Origin: Ruegeria lacuscaerulensis ITI-1157
GTDB taxonomy: Bacteria > Pseudomonadota > Alphaproteobacteria > Rhodobacterales > Rhodobacteraceae
NCBI GenBank assembly: GCA_000161775.1
Contig: GG704596.1
Location: 317,627 to 362,868, forward strand
DNA: 45,242 bases
Direction of reading: 5' to 3'
Under the pieces are notes generated by a model, which saw nothing but the letters and a program-made list of their open reading frames with translations, was not told the origin of the DNA and made no database searches. Below are positions 26,259 through 34,897 of this stretch, piece by piece. A program made the translations under genes and the position numbers. The first letter of the stretch is position 1. Every line of letters starts with the position of its first letter.

Positions 26259-27569
26259 TCACTCCTTGTCTCGGTTGTCGACAACGCGCTTGGCCTTGCC
26301 TTGGCTGCGCTCGACATCGCCGGGGTCCCCTACAACGATCTCGGTGGAAACGCCAACGATGTCCTTGATCCGCTTGGTCAGCATGCGGGCGGCGGCGGTC
26401 TTGCTGAGCTCATCGGCCGCGTCGGGCATCGCCTCGACAAAGACGCGCATCGCGTCCATGCGGCCGGATTTGTACAGCTCGATCTGGTAATGCGCGGCGA
26501 TGCCGCCGGTGGCCATGACCTGTTCCTCGATCTGGCTGGGGAAGACGTTGACCCCGCGCAGGATGATCATGTCGTCGCTGCGGCCGGTGATCTTCTGCAT
26601 CCGCCGCATCGAGCGTGCGGTGCCCGGCAGCAGCCGCGTCAGGTCGCGGGTGCGGTAGCGGATCATCGGCAGGCCTTCCTTGGTCAGCGTGGTAAAGACC
26701 AACTCGCCCATTTCGCCGTCGGGCAGAACCTCGCCGGTCTGCGGGTCGATGATCTCGGGGTAGAAGTGATCCTCCCAGATGACCGGGCCGTCCTTGGTTT
26801 CCACGCATTCGTTGGCGACGCCCGGCCCCATGATCTCGGACAGGCCGTAGATGTCGACCGCGTGCATGTCAAAGGCCTGCTCGACCTCTTTGCGCATCGC
26901 ATCCGTCCAGGGTTCGGCCCCGAACACGCCCACCGACAGCGAGCTTTCGCGCGGGTCCATCCCGACCTTGTGATACTGTTCCAGGATGTTGAGCATGTAG
27001 GACGGCGTGACCATGATGCCGTCGGGTTTGAAATCGGTGATCAGGGCCACTTGTTTCTCGGTCTGCCCGCCGGACATGGGAACGACCGTGGCGCCCAGCC
27101 GCTCGATCCCGTAATGCGCGCCCAGACCGCCGGTGAACAGGCCGTAACCATAGGCGTTGTGGATCATGTCGCCCTTGCGCAGACCGCTGGCGCGCAGGCT
27201 GCGGGCCACCAGATCGGCCCAGTTGTCGATATCGGCCTTGGTATAGCCCACGACGGTCGGCTTGCCCGTGGTGCCTGACGAGGCATGCAGGCGAATGATC
27301 TGTTCGCGCGGGACGGCAAACAGGCCGAACGGATAGTGGTCGCGCAGGTCGTTCTTGTAGGTGAAGGGAAACTTGGCCAGATCGGCCAGGGTTTTCAGAT
27401 CGTCGGGATGCACCCCGGCCTCGTCGAACCGCTGCTTGTACATCGGCACGTTGTGATAGGCGTGACGCAGCGACCATTTCAGACGGTCCAGCTGCAAGCT
27501 GCGGATTTCATCGATCGACGCGATCTCGATCGGGTCAAGATCCGCTTTGTTCGGGGTCAGATCCTTCAT
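26259..27569 (-). CDS. paaK: phenylacetate-CoA ligase
   Basis: A 436-residue AMP-forming ligase converting phenylacetate, ATP and CoA to phenylacetyl-CoA, the first committed step. The PaaK P-loop SSGTTGKPTVVGYT begins at 97. YGLSEIMGPG and the C-terminal RSDDMIILRGVNVFPSQIE typical of PaaK are present. An AGGAGGAC ribosome site precedes the ATG. It sits between paaI (15 bases upstream) and the TetR gene (3 bases downstream). Confidence 0.96.
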   Translation of the reverse strand: MKDLTPNKADLDPIEIASIDEIRSLQLDRLKWSLRHAYHNVPMYKQRFDEAGVHPDDLKTLADLAKFPFTYKNDLRDHYPFGLFAVPREQIIRLHASSGTTGKPTVVGYTKADIDNWADLVARSLRASGLRKGDMIHNAYGYGLFTGGLGAHYGIERLGATVVPMSGGQTEKQVALITDFKPDGIMVTPSYMLNILEQYHKVGMDPRESSLSVGVFGAEPWTDAMRKEVEQAFDMHAVDIYGLSEIMGPGVANECVETKDGPVIWEDHFYPEIIDPQTGEVLPDGEMGELVFTTLTKEGLPMIRYRTRDLTRLLPGTARSMRRMQKITGRSDDMIILRGVNVFPSQIEEQVMATGGIAAHYQIELYKSGRMDAMRVFVEAMPDAADELSKTAAARMLTKRIKDIVGVSTEIVVGDPGDVERSQGKAKRVVDNRDKE

Positions 27570-27584
27570 GATGTCCTCCTCACC

Positions 27585-28019
27585 TCAAGATTCTGGAAAC
27601 AGGGTGCCATTGATCGCGCGGGAAAAGCCCCGGAACTCGGCGATCTTTTGGCCGCCCTGGTTGGTCACTGTCACGTCATAGATGCCGCTGCGGCCGGTCA
27701 GGCTCTGCTCGGTCGCGCGGGCGGTCAGCCGGTCGCCCAGCCGGCCCGGCGCGACATAGCTGATCACGTTGTGCTGGGCCACGGTCGACTGGTTGCGGCT
27801 GTTGCAGGCAAAGGCGAAGGCGCTGTCGGCCAGCATGAAGGTCACGCCGCCATGGCAGATCCCGTGCCCGTTGCAATGGTGCTGCTGCACGGTCAGCGCC
27901 AGTGTCGCGGTGCCCTCGTCGACCTCGACCAGTTCCATCCCCGCCCATTTCGAGGCATGGTCCTGCGCCCACATCGCGGCGGCGGCTTTTTCGGCGCGTT
28001 CTTTCGGCGTCATGCTCAT
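27585..28019 (-). CDS. paaI: hydroxyphenylacetyl-CoA thioesterase PaaI
   Basis: A 144-residue hotdog thioesterase. NGHGICHGGVTFMLADSAFAFACN carries the HGG (56-58) and active-site D65, and AQHNVISYVAPGRLGDRL is typical of PaaI. PaaI rescues CoA from dead-end hydroxyphenylacetyl-CoA and related esters. Its ATG overlaps the paaG TGA (ATGA), showing coupling. It is longer by an N-terminal helix than the thioesterase of the first operon. Confidence 0.93.
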   Translation of the reverse strand: MSMTPKERAEKAAAAMWAQDHASKWAGMELVEVDEGTATLALTVQQHHCNGHGICHGGVTFMLADSAFAFACNSRNQSTVAQHNVISYVAPGRLGDRLTARATEQSLTGRSGIYDVTVTNQGGQKIAEFRGFSRAINGTLFPES

Positions 28020-28801
28020 TTGCCCCGAAACTCCGGGCTGCGCTTTTCCAGAAAAGCTGCGACACCCTCGGCATAGTCGGCAGATTCACCGCAGGTCTTC
28101 ATGGCGTCGGCCTCGATCTCCAGATGATCGGTCAGGCTGTTGGTCGCGGCGGCCTGGATGGTCTGTTTGGTCAGACCCAAACCCAACGTCGGGCCATTCG
28201 ACAGGCGTTCGGCCAGCGCGCGCGCCTCGGTCATCAAATCGGCATCGGGCAGGGCTTTCCAGATCAGCCCCCAGTCCTCGGCCGTCTTCGCCGCCAAGGG
28301 CTCGCCGGTCAGGGCCAGCCCCTTGGCGCGCGCCTCGCCCAGCAGATGCGGCAGGTGCCAGCTGCCTCCGGTATCGGGGATCAGCCCGACCTTGGCGAAG
28401 GATTGGATGAATTTCGCGGACTCGGCGGCCAGCACGATATCGCAGGCCAGCGCCAGATTGGCGCCCGCGCCCGCGGCAACGCCATTGACCGCGCAGATCA
28501 CCGGAAAGTTCAGCGACCGGATCAACCGCACCAGCGGCGCATAGAAGGTGCGCACCGTGTGGCCCAGATCTGGCGGGCCGTCCATTTTCGACGGGTCGCG
28601 ATCGGCCAGATCCTGCCCCGCGCAGAACCCGCGCCCGGCCCCGGTCAGCAGGATCGCCCGCGCGCCCTCATTGCGCGCGCCTTCGATGGCGCGGCGCAGG
28701 GCGTGGTGCATTTCCTCGGTGAAACTGTTCAGGCGATCAGGGCGGTTGAGGGTGATTTCCACATAATTTCCACGCCGCTGCGCAAGAATCGTATCGCTCA
28801 T
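28016..28801 (-). CDS. paaG: 1,2-epoxyphenylacetyl-CoA isomerase
   Basis: A 261-residue crotonase-fold enzyme that converts ring 1,2-epoxyphenylacetyl-CoA to the oxepin. FCAGQDLADRD forms one oxyanion segment and AVNGVAAGAGANLALACDIV the other. Asp143 (GLIPDTGG) takes the place of the hydratase glutamate, as expected for PaaG isomerases and not PaaF hydratase. The start chosen is MSDTILAQRR at 28801; an in-frame ATG six codons upstream is possible and neither has a strong ribosome site. It is first in its operon, divergent from the TRAP transporter genes. Confidence 0.92.
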   Translation of the reverse strand: MSDTILAQRRGNYVEITLNRPDRLNSFTEEMHHALRRAIEGARNEGARAILLTGAGRGFCAGQDLADRDPSKMDGPPDLGHTVRTFYAPLVRLIRSLNFPVICAVNGVAAGAGANLALACDIVLAAESAKFIQSFAKVGLIPDTGGSWHLPHLLGEARAKGLALTGEPLAAKTAEDWGLIWKALPDADLMTEARALAERLSNGPTLGLGLTKQTIQAAATNSLTDHLEIEADAMKTCGESADYAEGVAAFLEKRSPEFRGK

Positions 28802-28839
28802 GGGCCGCTCGCTTTGCATTCGTTTCGATATTCTTCTTG

Positions 28840-28860
28840 CATTAACCGAACGGTTGGTCA
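28840..28860. promoter_or_regulatory. candidate paa operator (site 2)
   Basis: In the paaG/dctP divergent gap, AACCG-AA-CGGTT (28844-28855) is a 5-bp palindrome flanked on the right by GGTCA. Its reverse complement matches site 1 upstream of paaJ at 16 of 21 positions. The ACCnACCG..CGGT form is common for TetR regulators of acyl-CoA catabolism. Confidence 0.5.
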
Positions 28861-28967
28861 ATAAATTTCTCCGACGAAGCGCCGAATCCGGGCTTTCGGC
28901 CGGTTGATGGTTACAAAAAGGACCATTAACGCATTTATGACTCATGTTTTGGAGGAGGAAACCAGTC

Positions 28968-29987
28968 ATGAAACTCAACGGGATCAAAACGCTGTTGGCG
29001 ACGGCTGCCTTGGCAGTGTCGGGCAGCGTGGCATTTGCAGCGGATTACACCCTGACGATTTCCAGCTGGGCGCCGCCCACCCACGGGATCAACGCCAAGA
29101 TGTGGCCCAAATTCGTCGAGATGGTCGAAGAGGCCACCGACGGCAAGGTGACTGCCGAGCTGAAGCTGGGCATCGCCCCGCCCCCGGCCCAGATGGACCT
29201 GATCATGGATGGCGCAGCGGATGCCTCGATCATCTTCCATGGCTACCAGCCGGGCCGTTTCGTGACGACCAAGCTGATCGAACTGCCGGGCTATGAAGGC
29301 TCGGCCGAGGCCGCCTCGGTCGCCTACTGGCGCGCATACGACAAATACCTGAAGGCCGCCGACGAACACCGCGGCGTCAAGGTCATTGCCCTGCACACCC
29401 ACGGCCCCGCCCAACTGCACACCAGCAGCCCGGTGACCTCGATGGACCAGATCTCGGGCCTCAAAGTGCGGATCCCCGGTGGCGTCGGTGGCGACGTGGG
29501 CACCGCGCTGGGTGCGACCGGCATTCAGGTTCCGGCCCCCAAAGTCTATGAGACCTTGGCTTCGAAGGCCGCCGACGGCGTGGTCATGCCGTTCGAATCG
29601 CGGAAGGGCTTCAAGCTGACCGAAGTGGCCCCGAACGTCTATGAGATGCCGGGCGGCCTGTATCGCGGGTCGTTTGCCTTCATCATGAACGAAGACACGT
29701 TTGCCGACCTGCCGGAAGACATCCAGCAAGCGCTGGAGGAAAACGTGTTCGGCGAGCCGCTGAGCCGCGAGATCGGCAAGATCTGGGACGAGATCGACGC
29801 CATCGGCCGTGAAGCGACCGTAAACACCGAGGGCAACGCGATCCATGCGGCCAGTGCCGAGGACATGGAGAAGTTCTCGAAGATCGCCGAGGACGTGCGC
29901 GCCAAGGTGATTGCCGAAGTCAACGAAGCCGGGGTCGATGCGCAAGCCGCCTATGACATGATCAAGTCGGAAATGTCCTCGAACTGA
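28968..29987 (+). CDS. TRAP transporter substrate-binding protein (DctP type)
   Basis: A 339-residue periplasmic binding protein. The Sec signal peptide runs to AFA at 22-24, with mature protein from ADYTLTISSW. Arg168 in GLKVRIPGG is at the position of the arginine that binds substrate carboxylates in DctP proteins. A strong GGAGGAGG ribosome site lies seven bases before the ATG; an upstream in-frame start would disrupt the signal peptide. Placement between paaG and paaZ suggests uptake of phenylacetate or a similar aromatic acid, which is inferred from context. It would be expressed from the divergent promoter with candidate operator site 2. Confidence 0.92.
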   Translation: MKLNGIKTLLATAALAVSGSVAFAADYTLTISSWAPPTHGINAKMWPKFVEMVEEATDGKVTAELKLGIAPPPAQMDLIMDGAADASIIFHGYQPGRFVTTKLIELPGYEGSAEAASVAYWRAYDKYLKAADEHRGVKVIALHTHGPAQLHTSSPVTSMDQISGLKVRIPGGVGGDVGTALGATGIQVPAPKVYETLASKAADGVVMPFESRKGFKLTEVAPNVYEMPGGLYRGSFAFIMNEDTFADLPEDIQQALEENVFGEPLSREIGKIWDEIDAIGREATVNTEGNAIHAASAEDMEKFSKIAEDVRAKVIAEVNEAGVDAQAAYDMIKSEMSSN

Positions 29988-29997
29988 TCCCTGATGC

Positions 29998-30017
29998 GGG
30001 GCGGCGCGGGCCGCCCC
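29998..30017 (+). promoter_or_regulatory. intercistronic hairpin after dctP
   Basis: GGGGCGGC (29998-30005) and GCCGCCCC (30010-30017) form a perfect 8-bp stem with a GCGG loop, 11 bases after the dctP-type stop. No T run follows. Such hairpins commonly protect the binding-protein mRNA and lower expression of the membrane subunits downstream. Confidence 0.6.
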
Positions 30018-30043
30018 CACCCAGCCCCATTCGGAGCCACCCG

Positions 30044-30550
30044 ATGACCCCTCTCATCCAGCTTGTACGGCGCGCCAGCGTCCTGCCGGTGATCGTCGCC
30101 TGCACGGCCCTGTTCATCCTGATGGTGATGACCTTCTGCGACGTGATCCTGCGGTCGGTCTTCAACGCGCCGATCGAGGCCGCCACCGAACTGACGCGCA
30201 TTCTGATGGCTGTTCTGGTGTTCTCGGTGCTGCCCATCATCTCGGTCACCAACGGGCATATCGCCGTGGACCTGACCGACGGCATCTTCCACCGCCTGCG
30301 GCTCAGCCGCCTGCGCGATGCTGTGATCTATGTCCTCAGCGGCGTCATGCTGTTTTGGCCGGTCCAGCGCGTCTGGATCCTGGCCGAACGCGCCCGCGAC
30401 TATGGCGATGTTACCGAATACCTCAGCATCCCGACCTACCTCGTCGGCTGGTTCATCACTGCGTCGGTGGCGATCACCGCCGTGGTGATGATCCTCACCG
30501 GCCTGCTGCACCTGTTTGCCCCCAAGACCCCGACGGAATCCACTCAATGA
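30044..30550 (+). CDS. TRAP transporter small membrane subunit (DctQ type)
   Basis: A 168-residue membrane protein with four predicted transmembrane segments (about 12-34, 50-70, 90-112 and 130-152). It contains the DctQ-type FCDVILRSVFNAPIEAATELTRI region. It pairs with the DctM subunit to form the sodium-driven importer. The last four bases, ATGA, overlap the start of the DctM gene, so the membrane pair is coupled. Confidence 0.92.
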   Translation: MTPLIQLVRRASVLPVIVACTALFILMVMTFCDVILRSVFNAPIEAATELTRILMAVLVFSVLPIISVTNGHIAVDLTDGIFHRLRLSRLRDAVIYVLSGVMLFWPVQRVWILAERARDYGDVTEYLSIPTYLVGWFITASVAITAVVMILTGLLHLFAPKTPTESTQ

Positions 30551-31899
30551 CCGCTGCTCTCATCGGATTTGCCCTTGTCCTGATCCTGGTGCTGATGCGC
30601 CTGCCCATCGTCTTTGCCATGGGGCTGGTCGGCACGTTGGGCTTTGCCTATGAACGCGGCGGCTCGATCTTTGACGAGCGCGGGCTGAAGGCCGCGATGT
30701 CGATGGTCGGCCGCCAGATCACCGATACCGCGCAGGATTACGGCCTGTCGGTCGTGCCGCTGTTCATCCTGATGGGCCTGTTCGTCAACAAGGGCGGCAT
30801 GGCGCGCGAACTTTACGCCGTTTCCAACGCCTTTCTGGGCCATATGCGCGGCGGCATCGCCATGGCGACAGTCGCGGCCTGCGGCGGGTTTTCTGCCATC
30901 TGCGGATCGTCGCTGGCCACTGCTGCAACCATGTCCAAAGTCGCCATGCCGGAAATGCGCCGCTATGGCTATTCCGACGAACTGTCGACCGCCTCGATCG
31001 CCGCAGGGGGCACGCTGGGCATTCTGATCCCGCCCTCGGTCATCCTGGTCATCTACGGGCTGCTGACCGAAACCTCGATCGGCAAGCTGTTCATGGCCGG
31101 CATCATCCCCGGCATTCTGGGCATCCTGTTCTACCTGTTCGCCGTGCGCTGGACCGTGTGGCGCAACCCTCAGGCCGGCCCGGCCGGTGAACGCGCCAGC
31201 TGGGGCGAGCGCATCAGCGCGCTGGGGTCCGTCTGGGCGGTACTGCTGCTGTTTTTCCTGGTGATCGGCGGGCTGTATGGCGTGTTCGATTTCGAACCCC
31301 TGAACCTGACCTTTTCGCCGACCGAGGCCGCAGGCATGGGCGCCGCCGGCGCCTTTCTGATCGCACTGTTCCGCGGCGGGCTGACCGTGGGATCGACCTT
31401 CGAGGTGCTGAAGGAAACCTGCTTTACCGCCGCCGCGCTGTTCGCAGTACTGATCGGTGCGCAGATCTTTTCGAATTTCATCAACCTGGCCGGCCTGCCC
31501 GAGGCGCTGATCGCCATGGTCACCGCCTATGACGTGTCACCTTTCGTGGTGATCCTGATGATCCTGGGGATCTACATCATCCTGGGCTGCGTATTTGAAT
31601 CCCTGTCGATGCTGCTGCTGACGGTTCCGATCTTTTTCCCGCTGGTGACCTCGCTGGGCTATGACCCGATCTGGTTCGGCATCGTCGTGGTGGTGGTGAC
31701 CGAGATTTCGCTGATCACCCCGCCGGTGGGCCTGAACGTGTTCATCCTGAAAGGCGTGGTGGGCGATGTCTCGACCGGCACGATCTTTCGCGGCGTGACC
31801 CCGTTCTGGGTGGCCGACATCTTCCGCCTGGCGCTGATCGTTCTGGTCCCCATCATCGTTCTGTATCTGCCGCAACAGATGGGCGCGCTGGGTCACTGA
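30547..31899 (+). CDS. TRAP transporter large membrane subunit (DctM type)
   Basis: A 450-residue polytopic membrane protein with about twelve hydrophobic segments. Signature stretches include FILMGLFVNKGGMARELY, GGFSAICGSSLATAATMSKVA and the ITPPVGLNVFILKG motif near the C-terminus. It is the transport channel of the TRAP system. The ATG at 30547 overlaps the DctQ stop; a longer open frame upstream is out of register with any membrane topology. It is 43 bases ahead of paaZ. Confidence 0.94.
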   Translation: MTAALIGFALVLILVLMRLPIVFAMGLVGTLGFAYERGGSIFDERGLKAAMSMVGRQITDTAQDYGLSVVPLFILMGLFVNKGGMARELYAVSNAFLGHMRGGIAMATVAACGGFSAICGSSLATAATMSKVAMPEMRRYGYSDELSTASIAAGGTLGILIPPSVILVIYGLLTETSIGKLFMAGIIPGILGILFYLFAVRWTVWRNPQAGPAGERASWGERISALGSVWAVLLLFFLVIGGLYGVFDFEPLNLTFSPTEAAGMGAAGAFLIALFRGGLTVGSTFEVLKETCFTAAALFAVLIGAQIFSNFINLAGLPEALIAMVTAYDVSPFVVILMILGIYIILGCVFESLSMLLLTVPIFFPLVTSLGYDPIWFGIVVVVVTEISLITPPVGLNVFILKGVVGDVSTGTIFRGVTPFWVADIFRLALIVLVPIIVLYLPQQMGALGH

Positions 31900-31942
31900 G
31901 CACATTTCGCCGCGCAAGGCGGCCCCAATACAGGAGCATTTC

Positions 31943-33973
31943 ATGTCTCTGAAACAGATTTCCAGTTTCGCCGCGGGCCAGTGGGTTGCGCCCGGCGCCG
32001 GGGCCCGCACTATCGCCTCGGCCATCACCGGAGAGCCCTTCGCCACCGCCGGCAACGACGCGCTGGACGTGCAGGCGATGCTGGCCCATGCCCGCGACTT
32101 GGGCGGGCCTGCCCTGCGCCGGCTGACGTTCCATGAACGCGCCAAGATGCTCAAGGCGCTGGCACAGGCGCTGTCGGAACGCAAACAGGCGCTCTATGAC
32201 CTGAGTTTTGAAACCGGCGCCACGCAGAAGGATCATCTGATCGACATCGACGGCGGTATCGGCACCATGTTCGTCTTTGCCTCGAAAGGGCGGCGCGAGA
32301 TGCCCGACGGCCATGTCTATCTGGACGGTGATGTCGAGCAGCTGTCGCGGAACGGCACCTTCCTGGGCCAGCATGTATGCACCCCGCTGCAGGGTGTCGC
32401 GGTGCATATCAACGCCTTCAACTTCCCGGTCTGGGGCATGCTGGAGAAACTGGCCCCCACCCTGCTGGCCGGGGTTCCCGCCATCGTGAAACCCGCCACC
32501 AACAGCTGCTATGTCACCGAATTGGCCGTGCGGATCATGCTGGACAGCGGGATCCTGCCCGAAGGCGCACTGCAGCTGGTCTCGGGCGGGCTGGGCGACA
32601 TGCTGGATCACCTGACCTGTCAGGACGTGGTCAGCTTTACCGGATCGGCCGACACCGCGATCAAGCTGCGGCAGAACCCGGTGATCGTGACCAACTCGGT
32701 GCGGTTCGTGGCCGAGCAGGATAGCCTCAACGCCTCGATCCTTGGCCCCGACGCGGCACCCGGCACGCCCGAATTTGACCTGTTCGTCAAGGAAGTCGTG
32801 CGCGAGATGACGACGAAGGCCGGGCAGAAATGCACCGCCATCCGCCGCATCATCGCCCCTCAGGCGCAGGTCGAGCCGCTGATCGCGGCGATCTCGGCCA
32901 AGCTGGCGCAGACCACGATCGGCGATCCGCGGCTGGACGGCACGCGCATGGGCGCGCTGGTCTCGGACGGTCAGAAGGCCGACGTTCTGGCCAAGGCCCG
33001 CCTGATCGGGCAGGAGGCCGAACGCGTGTTCGGCGACCCGGATGCCTTTGAGGTGATCGGCGCCGATGCCGAAAAAGGCGCCTTCGTCCCGCCGATGCTG
33101 TTCCACTGCGCCGATCCCGATGCCGCCCGGCACGTGCATGACACCGAGGCGTTCGGCCCGGTCTCGACCATCGTGGGCTATCGCGATCTGGACCACGCCA
33201 TCGCGCTGGCCAATCGCGGCCAGGGGTCGCTGGTCACCTCGCTGATCACCCATGACCCCGAGGTCGCGCGCCAGGTGGTGATGGGCGCAGCCGCCTTCAA
33301 CGGGCGGATCTACATCAACGACCGCGACTCGATGCAGGAATCCACCGGCCATGGCTCGCCCCTGCCGCACATGGTCCATGGCGGCCCCGGCCGCGCCGGT
33401 GGCGGCGAGGAAATGGGCGGCGTGCGCGGCGTGAAACACTACATGCAGCGCACGGCCCTGCAGGGCTCGCCCCGGATGCTGGCGACGATCGGCCGTAAAT
33501 GGATCCCCGGCGCGCCCGAGATCCAAGGCCCCGCGCATCCCTTCACCCGCAAGTTCACGGAGTTGCAGATTGGCGAGACCCTGAACACGGCGCCCCGGAC
33601 CATCACGCTGGACGACATCGAACATTTCGCCCATTTCACCGGCGACACCTTCTATGCCCACATGGACGAGGACGCGGCGGCCAGAAACCCGTTCTTTCCG
33701 GGCCGGGTGGCGCATGGCTATCTGCTGCTGAGTTTTGCCGCCGGCCTGTTCGTCGAGCCGAACGAAGGGCCGGTGCTGGCCAATACCGGACTGGACGGCC
33801 TGCGCTTCATGAAGCCGGTCGTGGCCGGCGACAGCATCAAGGTCCGGCTGACGGTCAAGCAAAAGACCCGCCGTACCGACGACTATGGCGAGGTGCGCTG
33901 GCACGTGACCCTGACCAATCAGGATGACGAGAAGGTCGCCGAATACGAACTGTTGACCATGAACGCCTACTGA
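31943..33973 (+). CDS. paaZ: bifunctional oxepin-CoA hydrolase / 3-oxo-5,6-dehydrosuberyl-CoA semialdehyde dehydrogenase
   Basis: A 676-residue fusion that opens the oxepin ring and oxidises the resulting aldehyde with NADP. The N-terminal aldehyde dehydrogenase (about 1-515) has catalytic C297 (KAGQKCTAI) and E258 (RFVAEQDS). The C-terminal MaoC-type hotdog hydratase (about 530-676) has [18 protein letters not shown]. Both halves keep their key residues. It follows the TRAP genes on the same strand with an AGGAG ribosome site. PaaX is encoded 51 bases downstream. Confidence 0.95.
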   Translation: MSLKQISSFAAGQWVAPGAGARTIASAITGEPFATAGNDALDVQAMLAHARDLGGPALRRLTFHERAKMLKALAQALSERKQALYDLSFETGATQKDHLIDIDGGIGTMFVFASKGRREMPDGHVYLDGDVEQLSRNGTFLGQHVCTPLQGVAVHINAFNFPVWGMLEKLAPTLLAGVPAIVKPATNSCYVTELAVRIMLDSGILPEGALQLVSGGLGDMLDHLTCQDVVSFTGSADTAIKLRQNPVIVTNSVRFVAEQDSLNASILGPDAAPGTPEFDLFVKEVVREMTTKAGQKCTAIRRIIAPQAQVEPLIAAISAKLAQTTIGDPRLDGTRMGALVSDGQKADVLAKARLIGQEAERVFGDPDAFEVIGADAEKGAFVPPMLFHCADPDAARHVHDTEAFGPVSTIVGYRDLDHAIALANRGQGSLVTSLITHDPEVARQVVMGAAAFNGRIYINDRDSMQESTGHGSPLPHMVHGGPGRAGGGEEMGGVRGVKHYMQRTALQGSPRMLATIGRKWIPGAPEIQGPAHPFTRKFTELQIGETLNTAPRTITLDDIEHFAHFTGDTFYAHMDEDAAARNPFFPGRVAHGYLLLSFAAGLFVEPNEGPVLANTGLDGLRFMKPVVAGDSIKVRLTVKQKTRRTDDYGEVRWHVTLTNQDDEKVAEYELLTMNAY

Positions 33974-34024
33974 GCGCACGGCAAAGTGTTTTTCTTGCAC
34001 CGTCGGGCCGGATAGACTGGGCGC

Positions 34025-34825
34025 ATGACCAACGCGCATCCGTGGTTCACCCAGGCCGTGGCCGAACTGGCCGACCCGCAGAATCAGCGGGTCTGGTCCA
34101 TCATCGTGTCGCTGTTCGGCGACATGGCGCAGGAGCGCGGCGCCAAGATCTCGGGCGGGGCGCTGGGCCGCATCATCGAGCCGATGGGCATCAAGCCCGA
34201 GGCGATCCGCGTGGCCCTGCACCGTCTGCGCAAGGATGGCTGGGTAGAAAGCGACCGGGTCGGGCGCGTTTCGATGCATTTCTTGACCGAATATGGCCGC
34301 ACGCAATCAGCCCGGGTCACGCCGCGCATCTATGCGCGCGACCCTGCGCCGGATACGCCGCTGCACCTGTTGATCGCCGAAGATGGCACCGGCACCCGGC
34401 TGCTGGAAGACATCCTGCTCAGCCACGACTACACGCCGATCGGCCGCAACGCCGCGTTGGGATCGGGGGCACCGCCCGAAGACCAGAACGATCTGCTGAT
34501 CCTAGAGGTCACCGCCCGTTCGGTTCCGCGATGGGTGCATGAAAAGCTGTTTCCGCCGGATCTGCGCTTGGCTTGCCGGTCCTTGCACGAGGCCGTGCGC
34601 CACGTGACCCAGAGCCTCCCGGCCAGTTGGGAGCCCACGCCCTGTCAGATCGCCACCCTGCGCACGTTGATCGTGCACCGGTGGCGGCGCGTCGTTCTGC
34701 GTCTGCCCGACCTGCCCGACGGATTCTGCCCGCCGGACTGGACTGGCCCGGCCTGTCGCGCGCAGGTGTTCCGCCTGCTGGACCAACTGCCGCGCCCCCT
34801 GCCCGACGATCTGAACCAAGACTGA
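34025..34825 (+). CDS. paaX: PaaX family transcriptional regulator
   Basis: A 266-residue protein with the PaaX architecture: N-terminal winged helix (GGALGRIIEPMGIKPEAIRVALHRLRKDGWV, residues 46-76), a middle domain and the C-terminal PaaX domain. In enterobacteria PaaX represses paa genes and responds to phenylacetyl-CoA. Here it lies just downstream of paaZ and is cotranscribed or driven from the short gap. Having both PaaX and a TetR repressor in one paa region suggests layered control. It is rather short compared with about 300 residues in E. coli. Confidence 0.92.
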   Translation: MTNAHPWFTQAVAELADPQNQRVWSIIVSLFGDMAQERGAKISGGALGRIIEPMGIKPEAIRVALHRLRKDGWVESDRVGRVSMHFLTEYGRTQSARVTPRIYARDPAPDTPLHLLIAEDGTGTRLLEDILLSHDYTPIGRNAALGSGAPPEDQNDLLILEVTARSVPRWVHEKLFPPDLRLACRSLHEAVRHVTQSLPASWEPTPCQIATLRTLIVHRWRRVVLRLPDLPDGFCPPDWTGPACRAQVFRLLDQLPRPLPDDLNQD

Positions 34826-34897
34826 CCCTGCGGCAGGTTTTCCTGAAACGCAGTTTGACCCTATCCTGACCTTGTACCTTTGGGAGGAGGTGCAGGC

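Noticed and set aside
31853..34306. 817-residue open frame on the minus strand antisense to paaZ
   Set aside because: Same codon-mirror effect; the plus strand encodes PaaZ with all catalytic residues.
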